Shown: positions 37,657 through 46,194 of the stretch, piece after piece
How the letters are laid out: the number at the start of each line of letters is the position of its first letter
Numbering within the stretch: the first letter of the stretch is position 1
Assembly (NCBI RefSeq): GCF_030503595.1
Contig: NZ_CP129966.1
Coordinates: forward strand, 2,108,001-2,172,000
DNA length: 64,000 nucleotides
From: Corynebacterium sp. P4-C1
Lineage (GTDB): Bacteria; Actinomycetota; Actinomycetes; Mycobacteriales; Mycobacteriaceae
Direction: 5' to 3'
Position numbers and translations under genes: made by a program
The notes under the pieces: model-generated
The model's database searches: none
What the model saw: the letters and a program-made list of their open reading frames with translations, nothing else
What the model was told of the DNA's origin: nothing

Positions 37657-38844
37657 ATGAACAGCCCGAACCGCAACCTTGCCATCGTCAAAGCCGTCCG
37701 TGATCAAGGTGAACCAGTCATCAAAGTCGCCAAACGCTTCGGCATCTCCCGCCAGCGCGTCTACAAGATTCTTGCCGAGTTCGACGCCGGCGGCGCAGAG
37801 GCCATCGCCCCGAAATCCCGCGCACCGCACACCCACCCAAATGCCGTGCCGGACAGCTTGCGCAACTACATCATCGACATGCGCAAAGAACTCACCAAAG
37901 CAGGACTCGACGCAGGCCCAGACACCATCGCCTTCCACCTAGACAGGCAGGGGCTTCGCACCCCGTCAACATCAACGATCCGCCGCATCATCACTGACGC
38001 CGGACTCGTCGACCCGCAACCACAAAAGAAACCACGCAGCTCCTACATCAGGTTTGAAGCCGCCATGCCCAACGAATGCTGGCAAGCCGACATCACCTAC
38101 CTCTTCCTCATCGACGGCAGACGCGTAGAAGTCCTCGACTTCATCGACGACCACTCCCGCTACCTGCTATCAATCACCGCCCGGCCAGCATTTACAGGCC
38201 CAGCAGTCGCAGCAGAACTCCAACGCCTCATCGACACCTACGGCCCACCGGCATCCACGCTCACTGACAACGGGCTGGTGTTCACCGCCCGGTTAGCCGG
38301 ACGAAAAGGCGGCCGCAACGCTTTTGAGAAAGTCCTCACCGACAACTGCATCCAACAGAAAAACGGCCGGCCAGGACACCCACAAACTCAAGGCAAAATC
38401 GAACGCTTCCACCAAACACTCAAACGCTGGATCAACGCCCAACCACCCGCCGAAACCATCCCCCACCTTCAACGACAACTCAACGAATTCGCCGCCTACT
38501 ACAACACCGAACGCCCCCACAGATCACTTGGGCGGCGCACCCCACAACAGGCATACACAACAGGACCCAAGGCCGAACCCAACCACACCCCCGAAGAAGA
38601 ATGGCGCGTCCGCAACGATGTCGTCGCCCCCAGCGGCAAAGTCACCATCCGCTACGCCGGCAGGCTCTACAGCCTAGGAATCGGACGCGCCTACTACGGC
38701 GAAGAAGTCCTGATGGTCATCACCGACAACCACATCACAACATCACTAAAAGAAACCGGCGAACCCATCGCCGAGCACTACATCGACACATCCCGCAATT
38801 ACCAAAAAGCCTACTGGCGAAAAGGCCAACCCCCACTGACCTGA
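37657..38844 (+). CDS. IS481-family transposase
   Basis: The 395-residue transposase has an N-terminal helix-turn-helix (VAKRFGISRQRVYKIL), a second HTH region, and an integrase core. DDE residues lie in WQADITYLF, LTDNGLVF and KIERFHQTLKRW, followed by YYNTERPHRSLGRRTP. A C-terminal extension of about 90 residues follows. The gene is intact, so the element may be active. Codon use is C/A-rich at third positions, unlike the core genes. Confidence 0.93.
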   Translation: MNSPNRNLAIVKAVRDQGEPVIKVAKRFGISRQRVYKILAEFDAGGAEAIAPKSRAPHTHPNAVPDSLRNYIIDMRKELTKAGLDAGPDTIAFHLDRQGLRTPSTSTIRRIITDAGLVDPQPQKKPRSSYIRFEAAMPNECWQADITYLFLIDGRRVEVLDFIDDHSRYLLSITARPAFTGPAVAAELQRLIDTYGPPASTLTDNGLVFTARLAGRKGGRNAFEKVLTDNCIQQKNGRPGHPQTQGKIERFHQTLKRWINAQPPAETIPHLQRQLNEFAAYYNTERPHRSLGRRTPQQAYTTGPKAEPNHTPEEEWRVRNDVVAPSGKVTIRYAGRLYSLGIGRAYYGEEVLMVITDNHITTSLKETGEPIAEHYIDTSRNYQKAYWRKGQPPLT

Positions 38845-38943
38845 AAACCAAAACCGGCGCCTTGGAAAAATAAAAACCAAGACACCGGTTTGTCCACCAT
38901 GTCGCGACTGATCTGTCAACGATGTCGCGACTGAGGACAGCTG

Positions 38944-39017
38944 CGCCCCCAGCAGGATTCGAACCCGCGACCAGCCGGGTAGAAACCGGATGCTCTAATC
39001 CACTGAGCTATGGGGGC
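38944..39017 (-). tRNA. tRNA-Arg (anticodon UCU)
   Basis: A 74-base cloverleaf with acceptor arms GCCCCCA/TGGGGGC, anticodon loop TTTCTAC and T arm GGTTCGAATCC. The IS481 element sits directly beyond its 3' end and has replaced its downstream sequence. Confidence 0.93.
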
Positions 39018-39122
39018 TTGCCCTTCTGTCGCACGTGCGGCGTGCGCGTTTGGGCGGACCTCATCGTAACGCACGGCGGGCGGCTTTCCATATTGCAGTC
39101 CATCGAAAGTAGGGTGATTGCC

Positions 39123-41117
39123 ATGTCGCGTAAGCAAGCAGTGCAGTCGGCCTGGCCGGTCTATCTCGCGGTGCTGGTCGCCGGTGCCGTGGTGGCCGGG
39201 GCGTTGTCGTTCAGTTTCGTGGGGGGCTCGCTGGCCGCGCTGGGAATTCCGGACCCGGGTCCGCTGACCACCGCGGGGTTGCCGGCGTTGCGCGGCGTCG
39301 CGTGGTTGCTGGCGGCGCTGTCCACTGGGTCGTTCATGTTCTCGGCGTTCATGATTCCGCCGAAGGGCACGAAGCTTATCGACGCCCCGCTCACCGTCGA
39401 CGGGCACCTCGCCGCCCGGACGGCATCCTGGTCCAGCGCGGGGTTGGCGCTCATTTCTGCGCTGATGATTCCGCTTGTGCTGTCGGACGTCTCCGGCACG
39501 CCGTTGGTCGAGGTCATCTTCTCGTCGGAGATGTGGGCCACTGCGCTGGACCGTGTGGCGGAGGCGAAGATCTGGCTGATCGTGGGGCTGATCGCCGCGG
39601 TTGTCGCCGCGGCGGGGTTGGCCTGCGGTTCGTGGGCTTCCCAGGTGCCGCTGTTCATCGGTGCGGTGATCACGGTCGTGCCATTGGGGCTGTCGGGCCA
39701 CTCGGCGTCAGGCGGCAACCACGATTACGGCACGAACTCCTACCTGTGGCACCTGGTGTTCATGATGGTGTGGGTCGGCGGCCTGCTGGCGCTCATCGCC
39801 CACGGGCGGCGCTTGGGCCCGCACATGCCGCAGGCTGTGCGCCGGTACTCGATGGTGGCGCTGTTCGCCTTCTTCACGATGATGATCTCCGGCGTGGTCA
39901 ACGCCCTGATCCGCGTGCAGTTCTCCGATCTCACCTCCACCGCTTACGGGTGGACGGTGCTGCTCAAGGTGATCGGCCTCGCCGTGCTTGGGCTGCTCGG
40001 CTTCGCGCACCGCCAGCTCACCATCCCGCAGCTGGAGGCCAAGCCGGGACTGTTCGTGCGCCTCGCGGTCGTCGAAACGCTCGTGATGGCGGCGGTGACA
40101 GGCGTGGCTGTGTCCATGGGGCGCACCCCGCCGCCTGCTCCCCTGGAACCCGACCTGACCGCGATGCAGATCCAGATGGGCTACAACCTCGAGGCCGCCC
40201 CGACGGTGACCAATGTCTTCGGCATCTGGCGCTTCGAGATGTTCTTCAGCGTTATCGCCGTGCTGCTAGCTGTGTACTACCTGCACCTGGTCCGCCGCGT
40301 CGACGGCTGGGACCATTCGCGCACCGCGTGGTGGTTGGCCGGCTGCGCGACAACGGTGCTGACGATGTCATCCGGAATCGGCATGTACATGCCCGCGAGC
40401 TTCTCCATCCACATGGTGGTGCACATGGTGCTGTCGATGGTGGTCCCGGTCTTCCTCGTGCTCGGTGCCCCGCTGACCCTGGTCAAGGAGGCGTACCCGG
40501 AAGGGGAGTTCAACCCGCGCGCATGGGTGGAAGCGTTCCAGGAATCCACCTTCCTGAAGGTGGTCACCTACCCGCCGGTGTCCACCGTGCAGTTCCTCGT
40601 GGTCTTCTACGTGCTTTACGTCTTCCCGTCGTTCTACGAGTTCGCGGTCTCCGAGCACGCCGGCCACCTGATCATGAACGCCGTCTTCCTGCTCTCGGGC
40701 TACTTCTACTTCTGGGACCTGATCGGGCCCGACGAGGTGCCGAACCGCCGCTCTACGGTGATCCGCTTCGCGTGGTTCGTCTTCTCCATGCCCATCCACC
40801 TGTTCATGGGCGTGTACCTGATGCAGCTCAATTTCATCCTGGCGGAGAACTTCTACACGAACCTCGAGCTGCCGTGGAACCCGGATCTGCTGCGCGACCA
40901 GAAGGTGGGAGGCGGCATCGGTTGGGCGGCCGGCGGTTTCCCCATGGCGCTTGTCTTCGTCATTCTTCTGCTGGGCTGGCTTCGCGACGACCGCGCCGAC
41001 GCGAGAGCCATCGACCGCCGGGAAGCAGATTCCGGCGACGAGGAGTGGCGGGCGTACAACGAGATGCTCGCGCAGTACTCCGCGCGCACCAAGAACGGAC
41101 AAAATCCGCGCCAGTAG
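39123..41117 (+). CDS. CopD-CtaG fusion membrane protein
   Basis: The 664-residue protein has about 14 membrane helices. The N-terminal half resembles CopD (copper import/resistance, with SGHSASGGNHDYGTNSYLWHLVFMMVWVGGL). The C-terminal half resembles caa3-type CtaG (cytochrome oxidase assembly, with HMVVHMVLSMVVPVFLVLGAPLTL and FWDLIGPD). Histidine and methionine residues line helices, fitting copper delivery. It is the Rv0102-like arrangement. A possible partner is the aa3 oxidase whose subunit I gene is at 8.8 kb. The ATG at 39123 has no strong RBS. Confidence 0.85.
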   Translation: MSRKQAVQSAWPVYLAVLVAGAVVAGALSFSFVGGSLAALGIPDPGPLTTAGLPALRGVAWLLAALSTGSFMFSAFMIPPKGTKLIDAPLTVDGHLAARTASWSSAGLALISALMIPLVLSDVSGTPLVEVIFSSEMWATALDRVAEAKIWLIVGLIAAVVAAAGLACGSWASQVPLFIGAVITVVPLGLSGHSASGGNHDYGTNSYLWHLVFMMVWVGGLLALIAHGRRLGPHMPQAVRRYSMVALFAFFTMMISGVVNALIRVQFSDLTSTAYGWTVLLKVIGLAVLGLLGFAHRQLTIPQLEAKPGLFVRLAVVETLVMAAVTGVAVSMGRTPPPAPLEPDLTAMQIQMGYNLEAAPTVTNVFGIWRFEMFFSVIAVLLAVYYLHLVRRVDGWDHSRTAWWLAGCATTVLTMSSGIGMYMPASFSIHMVVHMVLSMVVPVFLVLGAPLTLVKEAYPEGEFNPRAWVEAFQESTFLKVVTYPPVSTVQFLVVFYVLYVFPSFYEFAVSEHAGHLIMNAVFLLSGYFYFWDLIGPDEVPNRRSTVIRFAWFVFSMPIHLFMGVYLMQLNFILAENFYTNLELPWNPDLLRDQKVGGGIGWAAGGFPMALVFVILLLGWLRDDRADARAIDRREADSGDEEWRAYNEMLAQYSARTKNGQNPRQ

Positions 41118-41127
41118 AACGGTCCCG

Positions 41128-41154
41128 CTGTGGATAACTGGGACTTATCCACAG
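41128..41154. promoter_or_regulatory. Inverted pair of perfect DnaA-box sequences
   Basis: CTGTGGATAA (41128-41137) and TTATCCACAG (41145-41154) are exact inverses with a 7-base spacer. Each contains the 9-bp DnaA box TTATCCACA. They lie 10 bases after the CopD-CtaG stop and 118 bases before the SSB paralogue. A transcription hairpin is an alternative reading, but no T-run follows. Confidence 0.6.
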
Positions 41155-41271
41155 ATTCGCGTTGGGGCGCTCGCGCGCAACCCGGATTGTGGGAAAAGCT
41201 AGAAGCGCCACCTCCTTATCGGGGCAGGTGGTGAACAAGAAACTCAACCGCAATGAAAGGTTCTACTGACC

Positions 41272-41880
41272 ATGTCCCAACTTCCCATCACTCTTTCCGG
41301 CAACCTCACCGACGACCCGGTGATCAAGAATTTCGACACCGGCAGCACCCTGACCCGGATGCGCGTGGCCACCAGCCGCCGTGTGCGCACCGATAACGAG
41401 GACGAGAACGGCAACGCCCAGTGGGCGGACACGGACCTGCTCTACATCGATGTGGAGTGCTGGGGCCAGCTGGCCGTCAACACCCACGTCTCCCTTGTGA
41501 AGGGCATGCCCGTCGTGGTCGTCGGGCGCCTCGTCTCCGACAAGTGGACCGATGCCGAGGGCAAGACCCGCTACAAGCACATCATCAAGGCGAACCAGAT
41601 CGCGCTGGAGCTGACCCGCTTCCAGGCGTCCTCCCGCTCGACCAGCGTGCAGAAGCACACCGTCAAGGGGATGAACGAGGTCGAGGAAACCACCCGCGAC
41701 GACATTGTCGAAGAGACCGGCGAAATCGCCACCACCTCCAGCAGCTCCACAAGCCCTGCCAACTCAGGCGGGGAATCCGGCGTGGTGGAGCGCTCCGGAA
41801 CGGCCGAGGATTTGAGCTTCGCCGACCGCGAACGCGAGAAGGTTGAAGCGGAGCAGGGGGCACCGGTGCCCGTCGGCTAG
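41272..41880 (+). CDS. Single-stranded DNA-binding protein paralogue
   Basis: The 202-residue protein has an OB-fold in the first about 115 residues (PITLSGNLTDDPVIKNF, TDLLYIDVECWGQLA, GMPVVVVGRLVSDKW). The C-terminal half is Ser/Glu-rich and low-complexity. The conserved acidic tip of housekeeping SSB (DDDIPF-like), which recruits repair proteins, is missing. Relatives (Rv2478c) are secondary SSBs tied to competence or repair. It lies upstream of ettA as in mycobacteria. RBS AAAGG precedes the ATG. Confidence 0.88.
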   Translation: MSQLPITLSGNLTDDPVIKNFDTGSTLTRMRVATSRRVRTDNEDENGNAQWADTDLLYIDVECWGQLAVNTHVSLVKGMPVVVVGRLVSDKWTDAEGKTRYKHIIKANQIALELTRFQASSRSTSVQKHTVKGMNEVEETTRDDIVEETGEIATTSSSSTSPANSGGESGVVERSGTAEDLSFADREREKVEAEQGAPVPVG

Positions 41881-42002
41881 CTCCTGCAGCTTCGACGGCG
41901 CCTGATTTCGGGCTCACGGTACGGTTCCCGCGTGGGGCGGGTGATGTACCCTTTGTGGTGATTTACGTTCATCCGCCTACACGCTTGTAAAGGGGACTTT
42001 CA

Positions 42003-43673
42003 GTGGCCGAGTTCATCTACACGATGAAGAATGTTCGCAGGGCCGTCGGTGACAAAGTCATTTTGGACAATGTCACGATGGCCTTTTATCCCGGCGCCAA
42101 GATCGGCGTCGTGGGCCCCAACGGCGCAGGCAAGTCCTCGCTGCTGAAGATCATGGCGGGCATCGACCAGCCGAATAACGGCGAGGCTTTCCTCGACCCG
42201 GGTGCAACAGTCGGCATCCTGCTGCAGGAGCCGCCGCTGAACGAGGAGAAGACGGTCCGCCAGAACGTCGAGGAGGGCCTGGGCGACATCTTCGACAAGA
42301 AGCAGCGTTTCGAGGAGATCGCCGCCGAGATGGCCACGAACTACTCCGACGAGCTCATGGAAGAAATGGGCAAGCTGCAGGAGGAGCTCGACGCGGCTGA
42401 CGCGTGGGAGGTCGACTCCAAGATCGAGCAGGCGATGGAGGCTCTGCGCTGCCCGCCGTCCGATTCGCCGGTGACCAACCTTTCCGGTGGTGAGCGCCGC
42501 CGCGTCGCACTGGCCAAGCTGCTCCTCACACAGCCCGACCTGCTGCTTCTCGACGAGCCGACGAACCACCTCGACGCCGAGTCCGTCCTGTGGCTGGAGA
42601 AGCACCTGCAGGATTACCCGGGTGCCGTCCTCGCCGTGACTCACGACCGTTACTTCCTCGACCATGTCGCGGAGTGGATCTGCGAGGTCGACCGCGGAAA
42701 GCTCTACCCGTACGAGGGCAATTACTCCACCTACCTGGAGAAGAAGGCTGAGCGTCTCGAGGTCGCCGGCAAGAAGGACCAGAAGCTGCAGAAGCGCCTG
42801 AAGGGCGAGCTGGAGTGGGTCCGCTCCTCGCCGAAGGCGCGCCAGGCGAAGAACAAGGCGCGTCTGGAGCGCTACGAGGAGATGGCGGCCGAGGCGGAGC
42901 AGTACCGCAAGCTCGACTTCGAGGAAATCCAGATCCCGACTCCGCCGCGTCTGGGCAACAAGGTTGTCGAGGTCAAGGACCTGAACAAGGGCTTCGACGG
43001 CCGCACCCTGATCAAGGACTTGTCGTTCACCTTGCCGCGCAACGGCATCGTGGGTGTCATCGGCCCGAACGGTGTGGGTAAGTCGACGCTGTTCAAGACG
43101 ATCGTGGGCTTCGAGGAGCCGGATTCCGGTTCTGTCGAAGTCGGCGAGACCGTGAAGATCTCCTACGTCGACCAGAACCGCGAGAACATCGACCCGGAGC
43201 AGACGGTGTGGGAGGTCGTCTCCGACGGCCTGGATTACATTCACGTTGGCCAGAACGAAATGCCGTCCCGCGCTTACCTGTCCGCGTTCGGTTTCAAGGG
43301 CCCGGACCAGCAGAAGCCGTCCAAGGTGCTCTCCGGCGGTGAGCGCAACCGCCTGAACCTGGCGCTGACGCTCAAGCAGGGCGGAAACCTGATCCTCCTC
43401 GACGAGCCGACCAACGATCTCGACGTGGAGACCTTGGGCTCCCTGGAGAACGCGCTGCAGAAATTCCCGGGCTGCGCTGTGGTCATTTCGCACGATCGCT
43501 GGTTCCTCGACCGAACCTGCACCCACATCCTCGCCTGGGAGGGCAATATTGAGGAAGGCAAGTGGTTCTGGTTCGAAGGCAACTTCGGCGACTACGAGGC
43601 CAACAAGGTGGACAGGCTCGGCGAAGAAGCTGCCAAGCCGTCCCGCGTCACGCACCGCAAACTGACGCGCTAG
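42003..43673 (+). CDS. ettA: Energy-dependent translational throttle protein EttA (ABC-F)
   Basis: The 556-residue ABC-F protein has two ATPase domains (Walker A GPNGAGKS and GPNGVGKS; signatures LSGGERRR and LSGGERNR). A linker rich in Lys/Glu/Arg (the P-site tRNA interaction motif) lies at about residues 240-310. There are no membrane helices. EttA gates the first elongation step according to the ATP/ADP ratio. It starts with GTG after AAAGGGG. Rv2477c is the positional equivalent. Confidence 0.95.
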   Translation: MAEFIYTMKNVRRAVGDKVILDNVTMAFYPGAKIGVVGPNGAGKSSLLKIMAGIDQPNNGEAFLDPGATVGILLQEPPLNEEKTVRQNVEEGLGDIFDKKQRFEEIAAEMATNYSDELMEEMGKLQEELDAADAWEVDSKIEQAMEALRCPPSDSPVTNLSGGERRRVALAKLLLTQPDLLLLDEPTNHLDAESVLWLEKHLQDYPGAVLAVTHDRYFLDHVAEWICEVDRGKLYPYEGNYSTYLEKKAERLEVAGKKDQKLQKRLKGELEWVRSSPKARQAKNKARLERYEEMAAEAEQYRKLDFEEIQIPTPPRLGNKVVEVKDLNKGFDGRTLIKDLSFTLPRNGIVGVIGPNGVGKSTLFKTIVGFEEPDSGSVEVGETVKISYVDQNRENIDPEQTVWEVVSDGLDYIHVGQNEMPSRAYLSAFGFKGPDQQKPSKVLSGGERNRLNLALTLKQGGNLILLDEPTNDLDVETLGSLENALQKFPGCAVVISHDRWFLDRTCTHILAWEGNIEEGKWFWFEGNFGDYEANKVDRLGEEAAKPSRVTHRKLTR

Positions 43674-43754
43674 TCCACCTCTCTCAGCCCTCCCGCGTGC
43701 GCTTTTGGCTGCATGTGGGGAGGGAGACACCCAACAGAAAGGACAGACGGACGC

Positions 43755-44177
43755 ATGGCCGAGAACGCCCCGAACAATATCCAGCACATCACGTTGCGCT
43801 GGAATGATTTCGACCGTTACGACCACCTGAACAACTGCAAGTTCCTGGATATCTCGCAGGAGGCGCGCATCGCCTTCATGCGCGAGAATTTCAGCGACCG
43901 CGAGCAGGAATTCGGTGTGTTCGTCCGCCATGTTGAGATCGACTACCTGCGTCCGGTCATGGCCGACACCACGTCGGTCGAGGTGGAGACCACTGTCACG
44001 GAGATCGGCAACACGTCCTTCAAGACACGGCAGGATCTGAAGGACCGCCAGGGCCGCGTGTGCGGCGTGGTCAACACGGTGCTGGTCGCCGTCGACCTGT
44101 CCACGGCCTCCCCGCGCGAGATCACGCACGAGGAGCGCGGCATTCTCACCGCGGGCTCTGCTCCGGCGGGGGAGTAG
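43755..44177 (+). CDS. Acyl-CoA thioesterase, 4HBT/YbgC type
   Basis: The 140-residue hot-dog fold protein has the catalytic RWNDFDRYDHLNNCKFLDISQEAR segment (Asp in the YDHLNN loop). It hydrolyses acyl- or aryl-CoA thioesters; the substrate is unknown. The ATG at 43755 follows AAAGGAC. A GC-rich hairpin (43688-43724) lies between ettA and this gene. Its TAG overlaps the next GTG by one base. Confidence 0.85.
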   Translation: MAENAPNNIQHITLRWNDFDRYDHLNNCKFLDISQEARIAFMRENFSDREQEFGVFVRHVEIDYLRPVMADTTSVEVETTVTEIGNTSFKTRQDLKDRQGRVCGVVNTVLVAVDLSTASPREITHEERGILTAGSAPAGE

Positions 44178-44851
44178 TGGCTACCGAGACACTCACTGTC
44201 ACGGCCGGGGCCGCCGGGCTCAAGGCGCTCGTCGAGCGGGCGCTCCACCTCGATGCGGGTGGTTCAGCACGCTTTTCGACGCTGGGTGCGCCCGGCGCAC
44301 CCGGCACCCCCGCCGTCGACGTCTTTGTCACCACCCCGTTCGGATGCACTGCGGCACGCCGGGTGGCGGGCGAGGCCTCCCGCGACGGGGCAGTGGTGTC
44401 CCTTCAGGCGCTGCGCGATGCCCTCGCCGCTGGGGGAGGGGACAGTGGCGTATTCGATGCCGGCCCGCCGCGCGACGCGAACTGGTTGGGCGCATTGCCG
44501 CCGAAGTCGGGCTACACCGAACGTGATGTCGTACCGGTGAGTGTCGTGCGCGATCTGGCTGACCAGGGCCGGCGCCTGGCGCGGCAGTTCTCGGGACCGA
44601 TGGGGCCGCCGCGGTCCCTGCTCGAGCAGATCGTGCTCACCGCTGACACGGAGCAGACGTCGGGGACACCGGTGGATGTGCCGATGCGCATGATCTTCAC
44701 CTGCACGTCCCTCGGGCTCATTCCGGGGCCGAGCGCGCGGGTGGAGATCCCGCGGCATCTGCGCGTTTCCACCGCCGGCCGGTGGATCAGGATCGACGCC
44801 CCCTTCGGTAGCGTCTACCACTCCTCCGGGGGCATCAACCTGTTCGGCTAG
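44177..44851 (+). CDS. Conserved hypothetical protein (Rv2474c-like position)
   Basis: The 224-residue protein begins with GTG overlapping the thioesterase stop. It has no signal peptide or membrane helix. A Gly/Ala/Pro-rich first half is followed by DLADQGRRLARQFSGPMGPPRSLLEQ and a late ARVEIPRHLRVSTAGRWIRIDAPFGSVYH. I do not recognise a domain. Coupling to the thioesterase suggests a shared role. Its stop shares the CTAG palindrome with the stop of the convergent oxidase gene. Confidence 0.7.
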   Translation: MATETLTVTAGAAGLKALVERALHLDAGGSARFSTLGAPGAPGTPAVDVFVTTPFGCTAARRVAGEASRDGAVVSLQALRDALAAGGGDSGVFDAGPPRDANWLGALPPKSGYTERDVVPVSVVRDLADQGRRLARQFSGPMGPPRSLLEQIVLTADTEQTSGTPVDVPMRMIFTCTSLGLIPGPSARVEIPRHLRVSTAGRWIRIDAPFGSVYHSSGGINLFG

Positions 44852-46194
44852 CCGAACAGCCGTGTGAGGTGCTCCGACCCGAATTTACGGGCGGGATCCA
44901 TGTGCTCGCGCAGCGCGCAGAATTCGTCGAAACGCGGGTACATCTCCGAGAAATCCTCCCGGCCGAGCGTGTGCATCTTTCCCCAGTGGGGTCGCCCGCC
45001 GGCGGCTTTGAGGATGTCTTGGACAGCGGGGAAATACTCGTGGGAGTTCATCGCCCGCGGCACGTGGAAGGCGATGTACATCGATTCGCGGCCGGTGGAG
45101 GTGGACAGAGCCACGTCGTCGGCGGCGGTGGTGCGCAGCTCGAGCGGGAAAGGGATGAGCCAGTTGCGGCGGTCCAACTCGCGGCGGATCTCGCGGACTG
45201 CCTCCGGGCCGTTTTCCAGCGGCACGGCGAATTCGGTCTCGTGGAAGCGCACCCGGCGCGGAGTGGCGAAGACGTCGTGGGCGCGGGAACGGTAGCGGTT
45301 CGCGGCCATCGCGCCCGCCGCCACGCTATTGAGCATCGGGGTTGCTTTAGGAACGGCCCGGGCCACGGCGAGCGCGGCGGCGAATGCGCCGTTGCCAATG
45401 AGGTCGTCTTCGATGAACCGCGTGATCCGGCCGCGCACTTTCGGGTCTCCGCCGGGGGCGGGAGCCCCGGGTGCCAGACGGGTATTCGACTTCACCATCG
45501 CCCGGTCCGTGTGAGGGAACCAGAACGCCTCGTAGTGGTCGACGGCGCGGGAGTTGGCCTCCCAGGAATCCAACACTGCATCGAGGCTATCGGCTCCCTC
45601 CTCCGCGAGCAGGTCGAAGGCGTCGACGCACTGCATCTCCACTTCCACGATGACACCCAGGGCGCCCAGCGAGACAGTCACCAGGCGCAGAGCGTCGGGC
45701 TCGGTGTCGATGGAGTACTCGCGACGGTTGCCGTCGGCGTCGATAAGCGAAAGACCCGTGATCGTGCCCGCGAAGCCAGTCCATTCGATGCCCGTGCCGT
45801 GTGTGGAGGTGGAGATGGCGCCGGCGACGGACTGGACGTCGATATCGCCTTGGTTAGCCAGTGCGAGTCCGAACGGCTGCAAGTACTCGGGGATGCGGTG
45901 CAGGCGGGTGCCGGCGAGGAAGCGGACGCGTTTCGTCTCCGGGTCGATGCGCACGATGCCGGCCAGCTTGTCCAGGCTGATCATCGATTGCGTGCCCGCC
46001 GCCACTGGCGTGAACGAGTGTCCGCCGCCGACGGTGCGCACCGTCTCCCCGGCGGGCAGGGTGCGCACGATGTGCTGCACTTCCTCGACTGTGGCGGGGT
46101 AGTAGAACGCGGTCGGGTTCGTGTTCACCGACCCGGACCAGTTGCGGAAGTTCACGCCCGTACGCATTTCAGGTTTGCTGATTGTGAAGGTCAT
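44848..46194 (-). CDS. FAD-linked sugar lactone/alditol oxidase (VAO family)
   Basis: The 448-residue flavoenzyme has the PP-loop FAD domain: VRTVGGGHSFTPVAAG (the His is the usual site of covalent FAD), GDIDVQSVAGAISTSTHGTG and the C-terminal ALO domain ending PHWGKMHTL (the HWGK motif). The family includes D-arabinono-1,4-lactone and alditol oxidases. Its ATG overlaps the TGA of the PLP enzyme by 4 bases, so the two are one operon. Confidence 0.87.
   Translation of the reverse strand: MTFTISKPEMRTGVNFRNWSGSVNTNPTAFYYPATVEEVQHIVRTLPAGETVRTVGGGHSFTPVAAGTQSMISLDKLAGIVRIDPETKRVRFLAGTRLHRIPEYLQPFGLALANQGDIDVQSVAGAISTSTHGTGIEWTGFAGTITGLSLIDADGNRREYSIDTEPDALRLVTVSLGALGVIVEVEMQCVDAFDLLAEEGADSLDAVLDSWEANSRAVDHYEAFWFPHTDRAMVKSNTRLAPGAPAPGGDPKVRGRITRFIEDDLIGNGAFAAALAVARAVPKATPMLNSVAAGAMAANRYRSRAHDVFATPRRVRFHETEFAVPLENGPEAVREIRRELDRRNWLIPFPLELRTTAADDVALSTSTGRESMYIAFHVPRAMNSHEYFPAVQDILKAAGGRPHWGKMHTLGREDFSEMYPRFDEFCALREHMDPARKFGSEHLTRLFG

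Larger units (their letters stand above)
37452..38939 (+). mobile_element. IS481-family insertion sequence
   Basis: The 1488-bp element has imperfect 26-bp termini (20 matches; left begins TGTCTGAAGTC, right inverted begins TGTCCTCAGTC). It is flanked by a 16-bp direct repeat GCTGCGCCCCCAGCAG (37436-37451 and 38940-38955), the presumed target duplication. The right copy covers the 3' end of tRNA-Arg, which stays intact. It holds one DDE transposase gene and repeated subterminal motifs. Confidence 0.88.

Noticed and set aside
42000..44129. Long open frame opposite ettA
   Set aside because: It runs across two real genes and their gap on the other strand and has no domain; a shadow of ABC-F codon use.
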